Shown here: positions 6,303 through 15,814 of the stretch, piece after piece
How the letters are laid out: each line of letters begins with the position of its first letter
How positions within the stretch are numbered: the first letter of the stretch is position 1
Origin: a virus
IMG/VR virus record: IMGVR_UViG_3300020474_000167
Coordinates: 1 to 20,525 of that record
Reading direction: 5' to 3' (one strand)
Length of the DNA stretch: 20,525 nucleotides
Program-made: the position numbers and the translations under genes
The notes under the pieces: generated by a model
The model's database searches: none
Told to the model about the DNA's origin: nothing
What the model saw: only the letters and a program-made list of their open reading frames with translations

Positions 6303-8165
6303 ATGGCAACTGGATCTTTTAGTTATGGAATGAGTAGCTATGGTGGTGGTTATGGAACTATAAAGATAGAACTATCAGAAACCAAATCATTGATTCAAGG
6401 TGTGGAGTATCAATATCAAATATTAGGTAATTCAGGTCCTGATAATACATATGTAGCTACGGCTGAACGTATACAAGGTAGGTTATTTTTAATTGACAAT
6501 AATTTTACCATTGATGAAAAAGATCCACCCTTTACACCTGGTAGACCAATAGTGATTTATGTTCCTGGAACAGGTGTACCTTTACTTGAAACAATGATAA
6601 CAAACATAACACCTTTTGAGCAAGAAAGTAAACAGCAACAAACTACATTTAACACCGAAACAATAAACCAAACAACTGGTGAAACACTTATCATAAAGGT
6701 TTATGATGGTAGTAATTTAAGAAAGTTTAATGGTATGCAAAGTATTTCAATTAATGAATTTATAGAAAATAATAAAGATATACCAATTATACAAATAGAT
6801 GAACTTTCAACTAATGGTCAAACTGTTAGCACCTACACTTCTGTTATAAAAAATAAATTTGGAAAGAAAGGACAAAAGAAGAAGAAAAAGAAAAAGAAAA
6901 AATTTAACTTATTTAAAAGTGATTCTAAATCAAATGTTAGTGCGAAAAGTGATACCTCTAATACATTTACTGAAATAAAAGGTGATACTGATTACAATAT
7001 AATGATTGATGATCCAGATAATATTCTTGGTAAGTTTTGGGAAATAAGTTACATAGGTACACCACCACCACCACCACCGATGTATGAAGAAGAACCTATT
7101 GAACCAATACCAGCTAGTTTCCCACCAGCTTATCAAAACTCAAACAACGAAGGTGTTGAAGGATTACTAACTGGTAGAAAATGTAGTAACTGTCAATTTT
7201 TTGAAGCTGAAAGTGGTAATTGTTCTAAATGGAATGCTATAGCTCGTGATTACTATTGGTGTGCTGCTTGGAAAACTATGGAGCCTGTAATAGCTCAACC
7301 AAACGAGTTTACCTCACGTATAAGTCAAACTAGTAATTCAGAAGACGAGTTGTATAATTTTTTTATAGAACGTGTTAAAGATCCAATATCACAAGAACCA
7401 AATCTTTCTAATTTTCTATCACCATTGAACGCATTACATTCAACATATAATGCTTATCTCTACGGTGATTCTTTGAGAAGAATGGTAGATTCTGGTAATG
7501 CTTATGATTTTGATAATGTCCCTTTAAATTTCTTTTTTACTGATCAAGATAAATTTTTAAGTGCTATAGATTTTATAAACAATGGTGGTTTGTCTGAGTT
7601 TGATATACCAGAAGAAGAATATGATTCAGTGCAACAACACCTTTGTACTTATACGTTAAATAAAAAAGAGTCTTCATCTTTACCACAAGAGTTTCCACAA
7701 TCAATTATAATAAATTTATATGGAAATTTTTTTGGTAGTCCAATAAATATATTATCACAATTAGATTTTACAAATGCTAAAATTGCTTATAATCCTAGTA
7801 GACATGTTTTGGTTGATAGTAGACTTGTAAATTATGAGAGTGTTGGTAGACTTCATATTGATTTAGTTAAACCTAGTATTCGTGAAAGAGTAATTAAATT
7901 TTTAAATGATAATTCTAAAGACTATAATTTAGATAATCTATCAAGTGTAAAATTTAAACAATGGATTGCAGATAGATCGTTTACTTCTGAAAGATGGCAA
8001 GATTTGTATAACTATTTACTAACTATTAGTGTTATATCATCAACTGATCAACAGTTGATTGAATTAATACAAAATACTTTAGGTGAGCAATTAATAGATA
8101 ATCCAAGTACTACTATATTACCCTTTCAAACAGAAGTTTTAGCTGGTGAGGAATCAGGAGTATAA
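6303..8165 (+). CDS. Putative virion protein with Lys and Pro tracts and a HiPIP-like four-Cys motif
   Basis: A 620-residue protein that I do not recognise as a whole. It starts with a Gly/Ser/Tyr-rich segment (SYGMSSYGGGYG). A beta-rich region to about 165 follows, then a basic linker with nine consecutive lysines (192-200) and a six-proline run (254-259). Next is GRKCSNCQFFE..GNCSKW..YYWCAAWK with C294, C297, C307 and C320, which matches the [4Fe-4S] ligand pattern of high-potential iron-sulfur proteins (C-x2-C-x9-C-x12-C-x2-W). Residues 345-620 are mostly helical and unrecognised. AAGGAG at 6292-6297 is a strong ribosome binding site; the gap to the preceding gene is one base. Location in the baseplate/fibre operon suggests a structural role. 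The low-complexity linker separates two folded halves. Confidence 0.75.
   Translation: MATGSFSYGMSSYGGGYGTIKIELSETKSLIQGVEYQYQILGNSGPDNTYVATAERIQGRLFLIDNNFTIDEKDPPFTPGRPIVIYVPGTGVPLLETMITNITPFEQESKQQQTTFNTETINQTTGETLIIKVYDGSNLRKFNGMQSISINEFIENNKDIPIIQIDELSTNGQTVSTYTSVIKNKFGKKGQKKKKKKKKKFNLFKSDSKSNVSAKSDTSNTFTEIKGDTDYNIMIDDPDNILGKFWEISYIGTPPPPPPMYEEEPIEPIPASFPPAYQNSNNEGVEGLLTGRKCSNCQFFEAESGNCSKWNAIARDYYWCAAWKTMEPVIAQPNEFTSRISQTSNSEDELYNFFIERVKDPISQEPNLSNFLSPLNALHSTYNAYLYGDSLRRMVDSGNAYDFDNVPLNFFFTDQDKFLSAIDFINNGGLSEFDIPEEEYDSVQQHLCTYTLNKKESSSLPQEFPQSIIINLYGNFFGSPINILSQLDFTNAKIAYNPSRHVLVDSRLVNYESVGRLHIDLVKPSIRERVIKFLNDNSKDYNLDNLSSVKFKQWIADRSFTSERWQDLYNYLLTISVISSTDQQLIELIQNTLGEQLIDNPSTTILPFQTEVLAGEESGV
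7182..7271 (+). other. HiPIP-like four-cysteine motif in a virion protein
   Basis: Residues 294-323 of the 620-residue protein: C294-x2-C297-x9-C307-x12-C320-x2-W323. The aromatic residues QFF after the second Cys, and YW before and W after the last Cys, agree with the C-terminal half of HiPIPs (..GWC..W/Y/F). A structural zinc site is the alternative. This is a motif within a gene. Confidence 0.6.
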
Positions 8166-8168
8166 TAA

Positions 8169-10376
8169 ATGCAGTGGATTGATTATTCAGAAACACAGAA
8201 AAAAGAGTTAAACTTTGTAGTTCAAGTAACTGATACTGGTGGAGCAATCGTAGCTAGTTCTGATGGTATAGTTGATGATGAATTTAGTCAAGAAATGTTT
8301 GACAGATTTACTATTACAATCGATCAACTAGAGGGTGAAATAAATATACCATACGAATTTGATAGAAGAATTTATAGTCCAGTAAGTGGTGTAAATATTC
8401 CACTACAAATAATTAGAGTACCATATTCTTTACTTGGTGGGTTTGCACAATTCAGAATAAATTATCAGTATATACACTACGATGATGAAGATGTTGTAAA
8501 TGGTAGCATAGAAACTCCGAGAATTTTAATACCTCGAATACCACCACCACCTCCAGAAATTATACCACCAGCGCTTAGTATTGATGAAAATCAAGTCAGA
8601 GAAGCATTTGCTGATAAGATATATGAAAAGTTTTTTAATTCGGATTTGATAGATGGTGATCTTGGAGATATAAAATCATATCAAACCACGGTATCAGAAG
8701 ATGGAATTGGATATAAAATAGGTAGAGAATCAGAAGATGATCAATTAATAATATTTAAAAAAGATAGAAATACTCCTGAAAATATTAAGGATTTTCAAAA
8801 TGGTGAAACACAGATAAGTTCTATCATTGGTTACATAATGGGTAATTTAGAAGCTGCTGCGACTGGTTTAGTTGACATATCAGATAAATTAGATAATGAA
8901 GTTACTGTCACAGCTAATACACCAATAAATCAATCTAGGATATCATCATTGGATCTTGATCCACCAATACCTTTTAATGAAGATGAACCAGACTCACCAC
9001 TTTTTTATTTAGAGATAAGAACTTTTAATATAAATTATAACGATGGTAATTTTAGTGAAACAATTTTATTTGCTGAACGACATAGTTTTTATCAACAAGC
9101 AACAGGTGATTTACGACAACAAATAACTGATGAAGAAGGAAATACAATTGATAGACCTGATGAGTGGGTAAATAAATTAAATTTATCTCAATTAACGGAG
9201 GTAAAACTTGGAACTAAAATAAATCCTGATAAAGCACGTTTTATTCTAGATACAAATATCATAGAGTTATTACCAAATCAAGCTGTAAGGCAACGTGAGT
9301 TGAATACTTTTTATCAAACTTTTCTACAGTTTATTGGAGCTCCACCAACATTTGAAGATGTAGATGACGATGGTGTGGGAGAATCATTGACTAGTGATCC
9401 TAGTAATAGGATAAATGAAGATCCTGATAATAATGAAGCAGTAATGGTAAGAATAAACGATGATAATTATGAAGGAAACTTAGGTACTTTAGAAAATATG
9501 AGAAACACTTTGAATCAATATCTACAAGATGTTGATAATGAATTTCAAGAAGTATCTGATTCAAGACCTGAATATCAAAATAAATCAGAAGGATTTGTAA
9601 AAATACGAAGATTAAATCAAGCAGTGGTTTTACAAAATATCACAGATAATCCTATGGAATTTGAAAAAACAGTTACACGTGGTGAAGAAACTGTAACTCA
9701 GCAAATTGATCCTAATTGGCAACCAAATATGGGAGGTCCACCACCAATGATTGATGTTGTAGTGGGACAAGAAATTACAGGTCCTTCTTGGGCTGTAGAT
9801 GGATTTACTGTAACGATGTGGGTTAGATTTTTAAACAACACAACTGGTGGAACATTGATGACATATGGTAATCCACTTTTAAAAACAAAACCAAGTTTTA
9901 GAATAGATAGTCATGTGGAAACTTTTGAAGAATCTCAAGATAATACTCCGAGTCCAATTCTTACAAATCGTAGAATGGTAAGACTTGTTGTTTATGAAAA
10001 TTTTTATTATGAAGATGGAGCTATATTTGATAGTCATGTTGGAATCAATGGTGCACCAAAATACAACACGTTAGAAAACAAACAACCAGCTCTTGAAGAA
10101 GGTACGATTGATCCTTTAATTATATTTAATCAACACACACAAATACCAACAGATGATTTAAATGAGTGGTTTTTTATTTGTGCAACTTATAATCCTTTAA
10201 TTAAAGAAGAGCAATCTAATAATATACTAAATATGTTAGAAGATTCAATGTTTTGGTTAAATCACAAAATGGTATCAGGTGGTCTTGTAGCAAATAGTAC
10301 ATTTGGAAATCGTTGTAAAGTAGAGGTGATAAGTCGAAGTGATTTATTAAGAGCTCGTGGTTTTAAGGTTGATTAA
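8169..10376 (+). CDS. Virion protein with C-terminal LamG/concanavalin-like domain
   Basis: A 735-residue putative fibre or baseplate-peripheral protein. The N-terminal 115 residues look like a beta domain. A proline-rich hinge (RIPPPPPEIIPP, about 123-134) follows, then a mixed helical region. D397-x-D399-x-D401-G is a calcium-loop-like run. From about 535 to the end lies a LamG/concanavalin-like lectin domain: WAVDGFTVTMWVRFLNN, GGTLMTYGNP, and NEWFFICATYNP, the usual 'ftvs.Wvr..g.Lf.yg..W..va.tyd' signatures. It ends in NRCKVEVISRSDLLRARGF, an ending I recall from marine phage structural proteins. AGGAG at 8156-8160 marks the start. The gene sits three bases after its neighbour and two bases before the next. 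The LamG domain suggests glycan binding at the cell surface; this is inference. Confidence 0.75.
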   Translation: MQWIDYSETQKKELNFVVQVTDTGGAIVASSDGIVDDEFSQEMFDRFTITIDQLEGEINIPYEFDRRIYSPVSGVNIPLQIIRVPYSLLGGFAQFRINYQYIHYDDEDVVNGSIETPRILIPRIPPPPPEIIPPALSIDENQVREAFADKIYEKFFNSDLIDGDLGDIKSYQTTVSEDGIGYKIGRESEDDQLIIFKKDRNTPENIKDFQNGETQISSIIGYIMGNLEAAATGLVDISDKLDNEVTVTANTPINQSRISSLDLDPPIPFNEDEPDSPLFYLEIRTFNINYNDGNFSETILFAERHSFYQQATGDLRQQITDEEGNTIDRPDEWVNKLNLSQLTEVKLGTKINPDKARFILDTNIIELLPNQAVRQRELNTFYQTFLQFIGAPPTFEDVDDDGVGESLTSDPSNRINEDPDNNEAVMVRINDDNYEGNLGTLENMRNTLNQYLQDVDNEFQEVSDSRPEYQNKSEGFVKIRRLNQAVVLQNITDNPMEFEKTVTRGEETVTQQIDPNWQPNMGGPPPMIDVVVGQEITGPSWAVDGFTVTMWVRFLNNTTGGTLMTYGNPLLKTKPSFRIDSHVETFEESQDNTPSPILTNRRMVRLVVYENFYYEDGAIFDSHVGINGAPKYNTLENKQPALEEGTIDPLIIFNQHTQIPTDDLNEWFFICATYNPLIKEEQSNNILNMLEDSMFWLNHKMVSGGLVANSTFGNRCKVEVISRSDLLRARGFKVD
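9775..10373 (+). other. LamG/concanavalin-like domain
   Basis: Residues about 536-735 of the 735-residue protein. The strand order WAVDGFTVTMWVRF, GGTLMTYGNP, RMVRLVVYENF, NEWFFICATYN and MFWLNHKMV follows the LamG-like jelly-roll pattern. An acidic insertion (about 575-640) makes it longer than a minimal LamG. Domain edges are approximate. Confidence 0.6.
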
Positions 10377-10378
10377 AA

Positions 10379-13300
10379 ATGTCAGATATAATTATAGAAG
10401 GTAAAAATCTAAAAGATATTGACCAAAGTAATTTTCAATCTGTTGGTCCTTATACAGATACACCACAAAGTGGTAGTGTTATAGAACCGTGGCAGGGTAG
10501 AAATGCTTATGTAGTAGATGGTGAAAATATTGATGACACAATAGGAACTGCAGCGTCTATAAGTCAAGAATATTATATTCTACAAAATCAGTTGGAAACT
10601 ATTCCATCTGGTTTGATGTGGAATAATTTACGTTTTAGAATTCAACAAAAACTCAATCAAATTGCAGTATTGTATCAAACTAATTTTGGTATCGCTTTAG
10701 AAGACACTACAATAAAGCATAGAGGAATTATGGTTGATACCGATGGAAGATTTAAACTTGGTACGTTCACAGAAGACAATAGAAATTTTTGGGAATTACA
10801 AACATATGATAGAAAAAAAGGTGGTTCACAATTTTCTAATTTAAAATTTCAAACAACTCAACAGCAAATTGATTCAAGGGATCTTGTCATATCAGAAGAG
10901 GTAAATTTTTCTGTAGATACATTTCCATTTTCAGAAGATAATAAGGGCACTGTACCACATTTTTTTTACTACGATAAAAAATTACATCCAAGAGAATACA
11001 ATTTAACCTCTGAGGGACAGGTTAGTCTTCGTATTGAATTACGTGAACAAGGTCGAGACAACTCTCCTAGAAATGACAATGGATACTTAGATCATTTTTT
11101 ATTTAGAGATACAATTAGGCCTTTTATTCTTGGTTTTAATAAAACTATAGTTTTTGGTTCTGATGTCGTTGATGCTGAACTTGTAGGTGATGGGTTATAT
11201 GGAAATGGTGATTATGTACAAGTAGAGGCATATCCAAATGATGTTTCTTATCTTGAAAAATGGACGGTATCACCATCATTAGAACCAGCATCTATTGAAA
11301 ATCCTTATAACTTTTTTATGCCACGTAGTGATACAGAAATAATTGGTCATTTGTTTCATAATCCAATTGTTAATCTAACTACTAGGGTTGATGGTAATTT
11401 ACAAGAAAAAAGTGGTTATGTAAAAATATTTGCAAAAGAAGATGTGGGTGGCGAGGCATTAAATGAAAGTACAAATCTTTTTTTAACAGAAGACTTAGAG
11501 ACAACCACTGAATTACTTAACAAATTATCAGAGAATTTTTATGATAATGTTATAGATGATGAAAGAAGAAATATAAAACCAAGACCTGTACATGATGTTG
11601 GTTTATCAATAGCTACTTCTGATCCACGTTATGAATTTGAAAATTTTGTAATTAATGAAAACCACAGTTCTGAATTAACAATACCAGCAGAACAAACAAA
11701 TGTTACAGATGAAATAATAGCATTTACTAACACGAAAATAATCCGAGGTCATTTTAATCTTAACCTTAGTCCACAATATTTGATAACCGATAGAGGTGAG
11801 GGTGAAAAACCATATGTAGATGTGATTGCAAATTTTAGTGTATTAAATTATAGTTGGAGAAATTTTAATTCACATATTGAAGAAGACATAGCAAACACAT
11901 TAACACCTTTGACTAAGTTAATGAAAAGATTAACTCATGGTGTTGGAAGACTAAATATAGGTGTGTTAAACGATGAGACAGTAGCTATAAATAATGATAA
12001 TCTTACAGTTTATGAAGATCCTGAAACAGAATCTATTAGACCTGAGTATGGATCACTTCCATTAAACACTAGTTTATTTATAGGAAGTGATCCTGGTAAA
12101 GGTTATACAACTCTTAGATCATCCTATAGATATTTTACACTTGTTGGTGATGATGTCAATAACAATTATTATGATATAAAAGATATGAATAGAGATGGTG
12201 ATTTGTTTGAGTCGTGGTATCTTGGTCCAGATTCTACTTTAGATCAAGACTATCTTGGTCCAGAAAACCCACCGACATTTGCTGATGGCACTGTACTTGA
12301 ATATGTTCCCTACGAGGAAAGAAATGAAAGTGGTATTGGTCTTTTAGAACAACAAGACAGACCTTTTGCTATACGTCCTATATTTGGAGCTATGGAAGCT
12401 GCATATGAAGCACAGATTGAACAACCAACCACAGATTCAGATTCTTATAAAATAATTTCAGTCAAATCAAATTTTGATGACGATGGTCAACCTGATAGAA
12501 CAACCGCTATTCAAACTACTTTTGCTCAACTAGGAACATGGGTTAAGACAGTAGCTATTCAAGAAAATCCAGAAGATGCTCCAATAAATTTTGTATTTGA
12601 TCACACAGGACAAGAAGAAGCTGGTGCTGTTGTAGGGGAAAGGGTTGACATAGATGAATCACCTCCTGAAATAAATGCCACAATGCTTTATAATGAATAC
12701 AATAACAGAATTTTATTAACGTTAAATGAAGACCAAAGAGAATTACAATCTGTACCAGTTCTTGAAAAAATTATTGTGGTTGAAGGTGCAGTGTTAGATT
12801 ACAGTACTTCAACTGTTGAAGAGAGAGAATCACAGACTAACTATTTACAATTGCCAATGGCATCAATGCTTGAAAGGGGTGATTTAAGTAATAATCACAT
12901 ATATGAAATTCCAGCTGAAGCTTTTGTTGATTTGGAAAGACCAATAGTAATTGAAGATCAAGAACAAATAGTTCCAGTTACTAAAAAAATACAGTTAAAT
13001 AGAGAACCTGGTACTCAAGCAGAAATACCAGTTGGAGATCGTTGGGCTGGACCACTACCAGCATTAGGTTTTAATGATCCTATATCTGATGATCAAGAAG
13101 AACAAGATGGTTTTTATAATGCCGCATATCATTTTGTTAAACGAGATAGTTTACAAGCAGACGTAAATACACATTGGCCTGGAACTATAGATGCTACTTC
13201 TAGACCTGAAATTGCTGGGATTTTAGATTTATGGTTATCAAGACCTGAATGGATTCCAACTAATCAAATAAATTCAAAACCAAATAGATTTTTAAAATAT

Positions 13301-15814
13301 GTTGAATTTAGATTTAGATCAAAGTTTTTATTAGAAATTTTTAAAGGGGTTTTTGAAATTCAATTTGAAGATATAATACTTGATAGAATTGGAGAAAGAC
13401 TTTTTACAGATGATCAGATTGATAATGCGTTTTTATTTAACGTGTCTGCGGTTCAATATGGGTTGAGAAGACATAGAATACGATTTGAAGGTCAACCACT
13501 GAAACATCAAGATATTCCATCTGATCATCCTTTCTTTGGTGACGAAAATGATGAACGAATTAACAAAAGACAAACCATTGAGATATTAGGTCCTGCAGGT
13601 GATCAAGATGCGGATGGTAATGCGAGTGAAGGTGAAAAACCAATAGCGTACTCAGAATTACTTGGTGTTACAACTGGTAGTGCGTATCAATTGTCTTTTC
13701 CAAATTCAGCTTTAAATACAAACTTAATTGATCATCGAGATGGTGGTAGTAGGGAAAGTAGAGGTTTTTTTATGGCTGGAAATCTTGATTCAAATTATAA
13801 TGTTAGCGAAGTTACTTTTCCAAATTCACGTACCTTTAGTGCACCTATGGTTGTAACAGATGATGATATTACTGATCCAAATGTTTATGTAGAACAATTA
13901 CCAGCGGGTTTTACACAAACTTCTGCTGAAATTTTTATTGAAGAATTAGAAATAAATTATCAAACCACTGGTGAATATGAAGTTTTTATTGGAGCACCAA
14001 GAGATAAAAATGATCCTAGAACTCATGAAAGATTTACTATTCCAAGTATTGAAGGAAAACCAATAGCCTTTACTTATCCTTCTTCGTATAATAATCCAAA
14101 TAATGCCATCACTAGTGAGCTTTATTCACACACCTCAGGATATGGACCTGGGTTCGCACCACCTACAAATGCATATGCACAAACCATAGAAGCTCCACCA
14201 CCATCAAATCCATTTCAAGGAAGTGGTGATAATCTTAGTGTTGTTTATTGGTTTTTAGGTGCTGAAGAAAATTTAAATACTGAATATACAACAAATAACT
14301 TAATTAATAACCAACAATGGCTTCAACAAGATAGTTCGTTTTGGGGTTATACTGGTATATGGAGAATTGCTGAAATAGCCGGTTCAACATTTAATCCAGA
14401 TTCTAATTTCACCATAACTTGGGAGATAAACACTAACTCGCCTCTAATTGATGATAAAGTAGGAACATTAAGTCCTAGTGGTCAATGGACATGGAGTCAA
14501 ACTAATGGTACTTACGATTGGGTAAAGGATGCAGATCAAGCTTACACAGACACACAGCTTTTGTTTTTAAATTTAATTGCATCATATTTCCCACAAGTTA
14601 CACAGAATTTTACTGTAAATCCAATGAGTCAAGAAGAATACACTCCATTTACTGATCTTAGTTATCGTAAACAAGCTACGGTATTGTATTATGCTGAAGC
14701 GGTTGCACAACTTTCAGATAGTATGAGAATTGAAGATAATAATTTTCAGTTTACAATTCCACAAGGACAATTGGCATCTGTTCATTTAACATCTCCTCAA
14801 GGAGAAGTATATGAATACACACCAAGTCAGTTATTTACTGATGAAGATCCAAATATAGCAAATCGAGAAAATTTATTATATTATTTGTTTAGAGCAATTA
14901 TAGATGCTGATGGTCAGCCACGTCCTCTTTCAGATCAATTAAGACCTGGTCGTAAATCAATAAGAGATTTTAGTGGATTTGATGATCCATGGCAACCTGG
15001 TAATGTTACAAGTTTTTTTGAAAATGATAAAAGAATACCTTTACCAGTAATAGTAAAACCAATATATAATATTATACCAACCACTTGGAAATTAACAATA
15101 AAAAATCCAGGTAATAATTATAATCCAGGACCTCTTTTCAGTACAAATTATCCTGGTATAATTGGAGCTGAAGGATATAATGATTATCCATCAGGTTATG
15201 GAAATCTTTCATCAGTAACAGAGATGTATAATGAAAATGAGGAAATACATCTTTATTTTCCAAAAAGAGAGGAAATATTTCAAGAAATTATTGATAACAC
15301 GGATGGTGTTGGTGCTGGATTTACAATAAGAATTAAAACAAATTCTGATTTAGATTGGGACATTACTGATAGTTGGTTTATAACTGATGGTTTAACAGGA
15401 CAGTCTTTAGGTGTTACTAATCCAGGTAGTGGTCAAGAGTATTATGAATATCTTGTAACTGGTATATCTTCTAATAGTAATTTAACACATGCCTATAATC
15501 AATCATTTGGAGGTGATGGTCAAGGAAGTGGTGGTCAAGGAGCGGTTGATATAATAGTTAACATCTCAGGTCCTGGAGCTGATTTTGCAATTGTTAACGG
15601 TCCATCTTCTGGTAATGCTGGTGAAACGTTAACATTTTCAGTTACATATGCTAACAGTAATTATATAACTGAAGGATGGTCAATTACAGGACCACCTGGA
15701 ACAAGTGCTCAAATCATAGGTCCCTTTTTTGGTAATCTGATAGATGTAGCGATGGGTAGTGCACCTGGTGATACTGTTTTTATTGAACTAGTAACTCAAG
15801 GATCATCTTCATGA
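10379..15814 (+). CDS. Giant modular virion protein, probable baseplate/tail-fibre component
   Basis: At 1811 residues this is the largest protein in the window. Residues about 75-150 (LMWNNLRFRIQQKLNQIAV.., GRFKLGTFTEDNRNFWELQ) are unrecognised. Around 268-325, GDGLYGNGDYVQVEAYP..YLEKWTVSP..NFFMPRSDTEI resembles an InlB B-repeat/Ig-like module ('G.Y..Gd.V.i.A.p...f..W....f.Mp..d'). Acidic loops at 602-611 (DMNRDGDLFE), 700-706 and 1075-1086 (DQDADGNASEGE) resemble calcium-binding loops; the last fits an EF-hand spacing. A tryptophan motif is at 1360-1381. The C-terminal 80 residues (GPSSGNAGETLTFSVTYAN) look Ig-like. The ribosome binding site is modest (AAGG at 10365-10368). The stop overlaps the next start as ATGA. 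I recognise no enzyme motif. The repeated adhesin-like modules suggest a fibre or receptor-binding role, inferred from architecture. Confidence 0.75.
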   Translation: MSDIIIEGKNLKDIDQSNFQSVGPYTDTPQSGSVIEPWQGRNAYVVDGENIDDTIGTAASISQEYYILQNQLETIPSGLMWNNLRFRIQQKLNQIAVLYQTNFGIALEDTTIKHRGIMVDTDGRFKLGTFTEDNRNFWELQTYDRKKGGSQFSNLKFQTTQQQIDSRDLVISEEVNFSVDTFPFSEDNKGTVPHFFYYDKKLHPREYNLTSEGQVSLRIELREQGRDNSPRNDNGYLDHFLFRDTIRPFILGFNKTIVFGSDVVDAELVGDGLYGNGDYVQVEAYPNDVSYLEKWTVSPSLEPASIENPYNFFMPRSDTEIIGHLFHNPIVNLTTRVDGNLQEKSGYVKIFAKEDVGGEALNESTNLFLTEDLETTTELLNKLSENFYDNVIDDERRNIKPRPVHDVGLSIATSDPRYEFENFVINENHSSELTIPAEQTNVTDEIIAFTNTKIIRGHFNLNLSPQYLITDRGEGEKPYVDVIANFSVLNYSWRNFNSHIEEDIANTLTPLTKLMKRLTHGVGRLNIGVLNDETVAINNDNLTVYEDPETESIRPEYGSLPLNTSLFIGSDPGKGYTTLRSSYRYFTLVGDDVNNNYYDIKDMNRDGDLFESWYLGPDSTLDQDYLGPENPPTFADGTVLEYVPYEERNESGIGLLEQQDRPFAIRPIFGAMEAAYEAQIEQPTTDSDSYKIISVKSNFDDDGQPDRTTAIQTTFAQLGTWVKTVAIQENPEDAPINFVFDHTGQEEAGAVVGERVDIDESPPEINATMLYNEYNNRILLTLNEDQRELQSVPVLEKIIVVEGAVLDYSTSTVEERESQTNYLQLPMASMLERGDLSNNHIYEIPAEAFVDLERPIVIEDQEQIVPVTKKIQLNREPGTQAEIPVGDRWAGPLPALGFNDPISDDQEEQDGFYNAAYHFVKRDSLQADVNTHWPGTIDATSRPEIAGILDLWLSRPEWIPTNQINSKPNRFLKYVEFRFRSKFLLEIFKGVFEIQFEDIILDRIGERLFTDDQIDNAFLFNVSAVQYGLRRHRIRFEGQPLKHQDIPSDHPFFGDENDERINKRQTIEILGPAGDQDADGNASEGEKPIAYSELLGVTTGSAYQLSFPNSALNTNLIDHRDGGSRESRGFFMAGNLDSNYNVSEVTFPNSRTFSAPMVVTDDDITDPNVYVEQLPAGFTQTSAEIFIEELEINYQTTGEYEVFIGAPRDKNDPRTHERFTIPSIEGKPIAFTYPSSYNNPNNAITSELYSHTSGYGPGFAPPTNAYAQTIEAPPPSNPFQGSGDNLSVVYWFLGAEENLNTEYTTNNLINNQQWLQQDSSFWGYTGIWRIAEIAGSTFNPDSNFTITWEINTNSPLIDDKVGTLSPSGQWTWSQTNGTYDWVKDADQAYTDTQLLFLNLIASYFPQVTQNFTVNPMSQEEYTPFTDLSYRKQATVLYYAEAVAQLSDSMRIEDNNFQFTIPQGQLASVHLTSPQGEVYEYTPSQLFTDEDPNIANRENLLYYLFRAIIDADGQPRPLSDQLRPGRKSIRDFSGFDDPWQPGNVTSFFENDKRIPLPVIVKPIYNIIPTTWKLTIKNPGNNYNPGPLFSTNYPGIIGAEGYNDYPSGYGNLSSVTEMYNENEEIHLYFPKREEIFQEIIDNTDGVGAGFTIRIKTNSDLDWDITDSWFITDGLTGQSLGVTNPGSGQEYYEYLVTGISSNSNLTHAYNQSFGGDGQGSGGQGAVDIIVNISGPGADFAIVNGPSSGNAGETLTFSVTYANSNYITEGWSITGPPGTSAQIIGPFFGNLIDVAMGSAPGDTVFIELVTQGSSS
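14456..14521 (+). repeat. Tryptophan motif, copy 1
   Basis: Residues 1360-1381 of the 1811-residue protein: KVGT, then GQWTW (1368-1372) and NGTYDW (1376-1381). The same pattern recurs at 17515-17586 and 20106-20174 in the next two proteins. The repeat is at protein level only; the DNA has diverged. Confidence 0.6.

Noticed and set aside
6876-6910. Possible programmed frameshift at the A-rich lysine tract
   Set aside because: No canonical slippery heptamer in the reading frame followed by obvious structure is seen. The zero frame continues for over 400 residues with a meaningful motif.
6930-7136. Minus-strand open frame rich in Trp
   Set aside because: It is the reverse reading of the proline codon run (CCA repeats read as TGG) and has no coding support.
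11986-11993. TATAAATA, identical to the T4 late promoter core
   Set aside because: It lies deep inside the 1811-residue gene, far from any start, and is expected by chance in AT-rich DNA.
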